Shown here piece after piece: positions 58,701 through 64,000 of a stretch of 64,000 nucleotides of DNA. Source of the stretch: Tubiluchus corallicola (Eukaryota; Priapulida; Priapulimorpha; Priapulimorphida; Tubiluchidae); contig JAQGDQ010000012.1 of NCBI GenBank assembly GCA_030141605.1, positions 310,001-374,000 of the forward strand, given 5' to 3'. The notes under the pieces were generated by a model. The model saw nothing but the letters and a program-made list of their open reading frames with translations. It did no database searches and had not been told where the DNA came from. Both the position numbers and the translations under genes were made by a program. The first letter of the stretch is position 1, and every line of letters begins with the position of its first letter.

Positions 58701-61700
58701 GTTATCTATACCAGTGAGCTGTAATTGTATTATGAACTGCCTGGGGTTTAGTGACAGCGACACAACAACAAGACTATACTGATTATACAAACGCAGTTTA
58801 TATACAGGATACAAACTGTGGTGTAGCACAAGGATCCACCCTACGACACTGCTTTTTCTTATCTACATTAATGAATTACTTCTTATTACGGTTTCAATAC
58901 ACGTATTTTTGTTGATCATAAGTGAACAAATTCTCAGTTATTTAACAAGTAAATATAATTACTTTTATCAAAAGCAAATTTTCATGGCAAGATCTCTCTA
59001 TTTTTTGTCTTCAAAACTATTGTATTCACAATATCATCCACACTAGAGAAGTAATTGGGAATCGAGGCATATGGTAGTAGGTGCGTGCCAGGTTGTGGGT
59101 GCCCTTAAAACCTCATTTCAAATTCAGCCAGTCGTCGACTTACGGCCACATTTGGCTTCGAGCAAACTACCAATCAACTTTTTGAGCTCCATCGCTCGTT
59201 TGTCATTTCACTCATTTGACACTAAGCACCTATCAGCTACATGGGTGTCGAATTAGTGAAGCTGCTACTGGCAGAGAGTGTCAGTAAATACAAAAAATGT
59301 ATTATCTGTTTGTAGGTCGAGCAATTAGACACAAAGACGATTATGCTACCATTCTTTTACTGGATCATCGCTATGGTAGAAATTCTATTATTTCCAAACT
59401 TCCTGAATGGATTTCACAATATCTGAAAGTTTACTCTGAATTTGGAATCGCTTTTACCGAGATTAGAAAGGTAACTATTTGAGAATGCAATTAGTGTGAA
59501 TCATTAGGTACGGCTACTTATTTTATCATTTAAACTAATGCTGGTGGTGTGGAATTCAGAAAACCTTTTATTTTAATAGCACATTGTTAGCATTTTTTCA
59601 AAAAGCTTAAAACTAAGAGAATGCTTTATCGTTTCTTCAAAAAGCTTACTGGCGAAAGTGTGCCAGCCAGTGCTAGTTTCATCTCTTATATTACTATAAT
59701 TAGTGTCATTCTATTTACCAAAGGTGGCTTCCAGAACATACAAGTGTTTTTATTATTGCCTGAGTCATTATTAAGCTTGTTCTCAAATGCTTCAAAAGGT
59801 TCAGAGAAGTTTAGTCACTAGGACTGGTGTCATTATCCCTTTCACTGGAAGTTTAGTCACCAGAGTTGATGTCATTGTCTCCTTCACTAGAAGTTCAGTC
59901 ACCAGAGTTGGTGTCATTGTCTCCTTCACTAGAAGTTCAGTCACCAGAATTGATGTCATTGTCTCCTTCACTAGACATTCAGTCACCAGAGCTGATGTCA
60001 TTATCTCCTACACTAGAAGCAAGTTCAGTCACCGGGACCGGTGTCATTGTCTCCTTCACTAGGAGTTCAATCACCAGGACTGGTGTCATTGTCTCCTTCA
60101 CTAGAAGTTTTGTCACCAGGGCTGATGTCATTGTCTCATCTAGAGATTCAGTCACCAGGAGTGGTGTTATTCTCTCACTCAGTAAAATTTTAGTTTGCAT
60201 GACTGTCTGCTTCTTTGCCAGGATTAATTCCATTCTTTTGTCACCAGACATTTTGTTGATGTCAGGTTGATTTCAACCTGAAGGTTGATTTCATTCACAA
60301 ATTATTGTCAGCTACCACCTTATTGATATTATCTTATTTAAAGGAGCAATTTCAGACACCAGGGTCAGTTTCACTCAACAGACTAATTTTAAGTGCCAAA
60401 GATGCTTTTGTTCAACCAAGAATGGTCTTATTCACCAACCCAGCACTTCCACTTGCAAGAAATTTCTTCATTCATTGCATTCTTAATTAATTAAATTCAT
60501 CAATTATATTTTAGTGCTGATGTGGCTTTCATTGATATTGGCTTGAGAATTCACCTATACTTACCCACTTTTAAGTGTTTCTTTTTTTGTTGATCCTGCA
60601 TGATACTTTCTGAAGTATGTGGGCTGACGTTGTCAAACAACTGCATTTTACACGTAGCGTCGCCAGCTAAAGATGCTATCGCTGTGTCGCAGATTTTCAC
60701 CTGCCTTTATTAAGCTTCTTTATTTTTTGATAAAGGAAGGATCAGGAAATTTAATACAAAGCTATAAAGCAGCCCTCTTACTTATTCGTGTTAATAGAAA
60801 TCTAGTAACTCGAGTAATTTGTGCCAACAACCACATGATTATAATGATGCTAGTGTCATGCAGTTTCAGCATGAATAAAAACAATTATTAAGCTTATTCA
60901 TGTAATAAGCTTGTGGCTTTTGCGCACTAGTTTTCGACTAAATATCAATCTGGGAACAAAACTAACTTCAATTTTTGACATGTACGACTGGTATTAAATT
61001 TCGAACTGACTTTCTTTTGTCTGTTCTTGTACGTTCACTGACCTTGCATCCTTGGGGTACAATATAGAGGTGCAGTTATTGTTAGGGAAAGTGGCAAACA
61101 TGCAGTAGACTTCCGTGTGCAACTTTCTACCGAAAAGAAAAATTCATTGGTGCTATCGCTAACTTGCAATCGTGCAATATCGTGTAGTTAAGTTCAACAA
61201 CCTTACTGATGGACAGTGAAAGCTGTGAAACTTCAGTCAAAAAATGATTTTTAAGAAAATGTGTGGCATATATGTTGCCATTTTTGTTTGAATTTCATTA
61301 TCACGCCTCCAGTATACTATAAGCATTTTATTGAAATTGTAGCTGCTTTTGCAGTGAATTGTCAATTACAATAATATTAATTATAATTATATACATTTAT
61401 GTTGTTTATTAACAAAAGTGTTCCTTCTTAGTGAGATGTTTTTGTTTTACTTTTTACTTTTTTTATACAATATTTAGAGAGCACACAAAGTGACTTGACT
61501 AACTCACCTTAAATGTCTGTCTGCCCTGTTTAATATTTGTTATTAGCAAGTAACTCAAAAGTGCATTGCTAAAGAAACCGTATGAGTAACGGTCTTATTG
61601 CAAATAGGGCAGGTGTGGAGTGGTTGTTCTGTAATAATTATATCTAACTGGAATTCCTGAGAATTTCATGTCACCACTGTTACCGTGGCAACGCAGTCTG

Positions 61701-62958
61701 AGGCTGTATTATGTTTCTTTAATTATTTTGTCTTTTAATAATTCTCTCTTTCCAAAAACAAATTAAGACATTTTCTTATTTTAATGTCATATTTTATACT
61801 TAAAAATCATATACTGTGAAAATTTTATTGGCATTTAATGACATGGCTCTGTGCGTATCATATATTGTTAATAAAGTGAGTAAAGCCACAATTATTTAAC
61901 TTTTGAATCTAGAAAATGGCCGATACAAAGAAATATGAAAAAATTGTAAATATCTAACCACAGTTGGCACCAATTTATTGATTGCTTTAGCAGCTCACCT
62001 CAATTAGGCATTCCAGTAAGGCAGTTCTGAATGTTGCTAGTTGTTTGAAATCAGGGTAATAACTGACTTGACTAGTCAAAGATCATGTTGTGTCCATTTA
62101 GCAACTGGAGTTAGGCAACACTTTGTTGAATTAGTAAATGGAGGGATCTCTGGGAAGTATTATTCTTGAGTGGTTCATCTGCCATACTGACCAGCACTAT
62201 TTAGTATTTACCTGCTATAATCGTTGATAATTAGGCAAGTTCTTGTTCGATTATGCCACAACCATCTACATTAAGTATGCCCTTTTGTTGATTGTTGGAT
62301 CTGGCTTCGCAAAGTGGAAATTGTATGAAAAAGTAATAAGTTCCTTGTTAGCATTTTTGTCGTGGCATGGAGCTTAGAAGCTAATTGTCACATAAAATGC
62401 AAAATGATTCCAGGTTTAGAGTTTGGCAGTTACAGTAGTAAAGGATCCTAAACAAAAGTTTTCGTTAAGTATACCTTCTTGCTGATGGTAGAAGCCCATA
62501 CTATTAATTAAATTTTGATTCCTGGATCCATATAGCCTGGATTTGAGCCAGGGTCCTTCTGCTTACAAAGTAGATGCTCCTGCCCGCCATGTTGCTCATT
62601 GATCAAGGTAGACCATAGTTAACAATCGTCATGTTTGTAATATAACTGTGGATTTGTACCACTTTCATCTAATGATAATCTTGACATTAACATTATAACA
62701 ATGAGTACTTTTTTGTATTTACTTGTTTAGCAAGGATTAACTCTTAGCCAGTAAATTTTAAATAGGACGTCTGTACAGTACTTATTTTAACTAATCACGA
62801 TTATTTTAAATTTGTCAAGTTTAACATTGCTTCAAATTCAAGTGGTGATGATTTTGCTAGTTTGACTACACAATTAATTAGGAAATTTGGCTGACAATAA
62901 TTTGCAAAATATATTTCTTAATTTTTTTCAGTTTTTTACTGCAAAAAGGACGGTCTAG
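40777..62958 (+). CDS. DDX11: DDX11/CHL1 Fe-S DNA helicase, complete 20-exon gene
   Basis: Twenty in-phase GT-AG exons give 905 aa (human about 906): 40777-40938, 41364-41505, 41817-41959, 43158-43376, 44187-44294, 44599-44796, 45410-45505, 46018-46170, 46710-46840, 47607-47806, 48498-48707, 49091-49203, 50173-50349, 50729-50878, 51552-51620, 51738-51838, 52638-52722, 58313-58391, 59316-59470, 62932-62958. It is an XPD/FANCJ-family 5'-3' helicase for cohesion and replication. Walker A SPTGTGKS spans exons 1-2. An acidic insert fills exon 4. [12 protein letters not shown] (motif Ia) opens exon 5. Fe-S cysteines are visible in NDRC, TCPFY and ACPYYG, with a possible fourth in REACG. DEAH is at 386-389, AGGTMQP in exon 12, [14 protein letters not shown] (motif V) in exon 16 and QSIGRAIRH (motif VI) across exons 18-19. 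The 27 base last exon (FFTAKRTV) is the least certain. Confidence 0.94.
44865..44915 (+). repeat. Decayed pentanucleotide tract in DDX11 intron 6
   Basis: TGTAT/TGTGC/TGTAT/TGTAT/TATAT-type steps of five bases, with decay at both ends. Confidence 0.5.
45930..46000 (+). repeat. Decayed pentanucleotide tract in DDX11 intron 7
   Basis: Repeating TTCCA, TTCTA, TTCCT-type five-base steps just upstream of the exon 8 acceptor. The tract also enlarges the local polypyrimidine content. Confidence 0.55.
48062..48100 (+). repeat. GAT microsatellite in DDX11 intron 10
   Basis: About a dozen ATG/GAT triplets with a single G substitution (GATGGTGAT). A TATATA run follows at 48224-48241. Confidence 0.85.
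49735..49805 (+). repeat. Decayed GTGGT/ATGGT pentanucleotide tract in DDX11 intron 12
   Basis: Five-base steps such as GATGT GGTGT AGTAG GTATG ATATG GTGGG and TGTGG TATCG TGTGG, with substitutions throughout. Its strong G/T strand bias stands out against the AT-rich intron. Confidence 0.6.
50630..50690 (-). repeat. tRNA-like SINE remnant in DDX11 intron 13
   Basis: On the minus strand, TGGGTAACTGAGTAGCGCGG (an A box with conserved spacing) is followed after about 20 bases by GGGGTTCGGGC (B box). The stretch is more GC-rich than its surroundings. It does not fold as a complete tRNA. Confidence 0.5.
52868..52929 (+). repeat. 27 bp perfect tandem duplication in DDX11 intron 17
   Basis: TTTTCACCCAGAGTTCACAG plus the seven bases TATTTGT occurs twice back to back without mismatch, pointing to a recent duplication. 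Confidence 0.85.
55686..55769 (-). CDS. Candidate minus-strand terminal exon inside DDX11 intron 17
   Basis: The acceptor TATTATTCTTGCAG is followed by 27 open codons and TAA. The peptide is hydrophilic ([20 protein letters not shown], then IRAFGIV) and has more CpG codons (ACG, TCG, CGG) than the intron around it. It lies about 400 bases downstream of the nested membrane-protein ORF on the same strand, so it might be an alternative 3' exon of that gene. I see no direct proof of splicing. Confidence 0.25.
   Translation of the reverse strand: MTAAEAKDVKSPDDCLSRTSIRAFGIV
56171..56527 (-). CDS. Nested small single-pass membrane protein (118 aa), function unknown
   Basis: An ATG-started, intronless ORF runs antisense inside DDX11 intron 17, with an in-frame TAA just upstream of the ATG. 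Residues 1-37 are polar with an amphipathic stretch ([12 protein letters not shown]). Residues 38-58 are a strong transmembrane segment ([20 protein letters not shown]), followed by CCYRCR, a possible palmitoylation and basic stop-transfer site. Residues 70-118 form a charged, S/T/E-rich tail with acidic EDSSDME. The positive-inside rule predicts N-out, C-in without a cleaved signal (type III). Such a coherent layout is unlikely by chance in AT-rich intron DNA. AATAAA overlaps the stop codon on the minus strand, so the transcript may have almost no 3' UTR or a later site. No family is recognised. Small adhesion glycoproteins such as SMAGP share only the architecture. Confidence 0.6.
   Translation of the reverse strand: MDQNISMYNKKRLLEQLHAIVNNPPIQEVEEVNSLREGLLIAIPAFITAVLIISIVFGCCYRCRAVSRTRDQKREQTQPTERTDCSTDEKNEPVGTTATHHSDEDSSDMETYHLKTFK
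58780..58935 (+). mobile_element. LINE reverse-transcriptase fragment in DDX11 intron 18
   Basis: One frame reads [20 protein letters not shown] followed by FLIYINELL. This is the reverse-transcriptase motif GVPQGSxLGPxLFLIYINDL with substitutions. The next catalytic motif (YADD) is not recognisable. It is a short, decayed fragment in the same orientation as DDX11. Confidence 0.7.
59814..60190 (+). repeat. 42 bp minisatellite array in DDX11 last intron
   Basis: About nine units of 42 bases of the type GTCACCAGAGTTGATGTCAT followed by TGTCTCCTTCACTAGAAGTTCA. One unit carries a 4 base insertion and the later ones are shortened. Decayed relatives of the unit (CACCAG...TTGATT...TTCA) continue to about 60440. 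Because 42 is divisible by 3, both strands stay open as 14-residue peptide repeats. These ORFs have no splice link to DDX11 and are best seen as by-products. Confidence 0.9.
60441..62931 (+). other. Remainder of DDX11 intron 19
   Basis: AT-rich intron sequence leading to the TTTTTTTCAG acceptor of the final exon. It contains no recognised gene. A tRNA-like remnant lies at 62530-62605. Confidence 0.5.
62530..62605 (-). repeat. tRNA-like SINE remnant in DDX11 last intron
   Basis: On the minus strand, TGAGCAACATGGCGGGCAGG (A-box-like) is followed by GGCTCAAATCCAGGC (B-box and T-arm-like). The stretch is GC-rich for this region. It is not an intact tRNA. Confidence 0.45.
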
Positions 62959-64000
62959 CAGTTATGAAAAAAGATGATGTAACAGTTATGGAACACTCCA
63001 TTTGTTTGCTGTAATAATTGCTTTTTTCTATAGTTAATGTATAATTCACTTGTATAATTGTGGTATCTTAATCAATTAAATAATACGTATGCTGTTTATT
63101 ATTATTTTTTCTGTTTGGTGTTTGTGTTGTATTGTGTTTGTTTTAAACTCAGGACAAGGCTCTTAGTGTACGGTAGTACAATACTGAATTATCGTATGAT
63201 ACAATTGTTTTGCTTAGAAAGTATCCATTAAGCATGATATAAAATTGTACAACATTTTTTCGGAAATATGGTACAGTTTGCAATTAAGAATTTTGTTCAT
63301 AGCCATATTTTTGTCATATGCTTTCTGTACTGACTATTACTCAGTCTTGTGTGATACATTGTAGGTGTTAGAGAATGGATGAATAATCTGGAGAATGGTG
63401 AACACATCTATTTTGTTTAGAAAGCAATCTCATGTAACCCACTGCTGTTGGTAATTAATAAATTAGTAAAATTAGCTAATAAGTAAACGTTAATACACCA
63501 TGTTTCTTTTTCTGACAATCTTGCTGCAGCATAGTTGTTACTCATTTGCAATAGATTTGTACCTACATAATGAGCATTTTCAAAAAGTTATTCACAACTA
63601 TAACACGTGAAATTTTGCATAACACATTTCTCTATGATAACTGATTTAAGTGAAACCTGTCTGTATGGAATGTATTTGCATGTATGATATGGTGATACAA
63701 AATTTTTCATGGGAACATGATTTTTGTACCATACTACCTATCTTGGCTGAGGAAACTTTCACTTTGAGCAACTTTGAATGCTTCCCAAATAGAATCAAGT
63801 AATAGATACTGTAATATAGCCTGTGGCATTATGTTTTTACCAACTTTGAATAGTGTAAAACAGTAAATTTCTAATACTGTGATTATCACATATGTTGAAC
63901 ATAAAGTGTCTAGAAAAATTAAGCAAAAATAACAACCTTTTTGATAATGAATTCTGTAGCTTCTCATGTGTACATATTATGTCATTACTGTCTAACAAAG
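62959..64000 (+). other. DDX11 3' UTR and downstream sequence
   Basis: AT-rich sequence after the DDX11 stop. No canonical AATAAA with a GT-rich downstream element could be singled out. A minus-strand 77-codon ORF at 63734-63967 has no recognisable domain and is not called. Confidence 0.35.

Noticed and set aside
59471-59482. Read-through end of DDX11 after exon 19 (K-VTI-stop)
   Set aside because: A GTAACT donor sits exactly at the codon boundary, and the 62932 exon supplies a family-like FxxxK tail, so splicing is favoured, although the last exon is only 27 bases.
59787-60270. 134-codon plus and 90-codon minus ORFs over the 42 bp array
   Set aside because: The openness comes from a unit length divisible by three, and there are no splice sites linking it to DDX11 exons.
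63734-63967. 77-codon minus-strand ORF near the right edge
   Set aside because: It starts with ATG but shows only generic hydrophobic composition and no domain; it may belong to a gene beyond the window, which cannot be judged here.
1-64000. Prokaryotic-type systems (operons, CRISPR arrays, integrons, phage)
   Set aside because: All solid genes are eukaryotic, with introns or animal families, and no direct-repeat/spacer arrays were seen.

Overview
The window is nuclear DNA from an animal, most likely an invertebrate. The evidence is AT-rich sequence, GT-AG introns with clear polypyrimidine-AG acceptors, animal-specific or animal-typical gene families (MCRIP2, a pentraxin domain, microsomal epoxide hydrolase, nicalin, SIRT4, DDX11), a standard tRNA-Gly, and a dense layer of decayed hAT, LINE, transposase and tRNA-like repeats. 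I cannot name the phylum. Nothing prokaryotic (operons, CRISPR, ribosome binding sites) is present.

Layout, left to right. 1-6.4 kb: AT-rich sequence with a long hairpin, weak candidate terminal exons and no firm gene. 6.48-7.80 kb (-): three exons of a pentraxin-domain gene whose 5' part is not visible. 8-12 kb: repeats, including degenerate TTTGGACAC tandem units and copy A of an unclassified interspersed repeat. 12.14-15.50 kb (+): a complete 5-exon microsomal-type epoxide hydrolase (EPHX1-like, 477 aa) with one GC-AG intron. 15.6-18.6 kb: LINE tail, a second block of the TTTGGACAC repeats in the other orientation, and tRNA-like repeats. 18.66-18.73 kb (-): tRNA-Gly(CCC). 19.08-23.41 kb (+): a complete 5-exon MCRIP2 gene (156 aa), with an 816 bp hAT element bounded by an 8 bp target-site duplication in intron 1. 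23.4-31.8 kb: 3' UTR-like sequence, a LINE remnant, a short hairpin and repeat copy B. 31.84-32.80 kb (-): intronless SIRT4 (321 aa). 33.2-36.8 kb: a repeat island with a broken transposase gene, LINE pieces in both orientations and repeat copy C. 37.29-38.98 kb (+): intronless nicalin (562 aa). 40.78-62.96 kb (+): a DDX11/CHL1 helicase gene that I could assemble completely from 20 exons (905 aa, all reading phases consistent). Its 5.6 kb intron 17 carries an opposite-strand 118-codon single-pass membrane protein ORF, and its last intron carries a 42 bp tandem repeat array.

The genes do not form one pathway: xenobiotic epoxide hydrolysis, mRNA/stress-granule regulation, mitochondrial sirtuin activity, ER multipass-protein biogenesis and replication-coupled DNA unwinding are independent housekeeping roles. 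I found no convincing new multi-gene system. The most unusual items are the nested antisense membrane-protein ORF, the three-copy repeat family, the paired TTTGGACAC arrays and the in-frame tandem acceptors in DDX11. Exon coordinates come from reading splice signals and family similarity by eye, without alignment software or transcripts.
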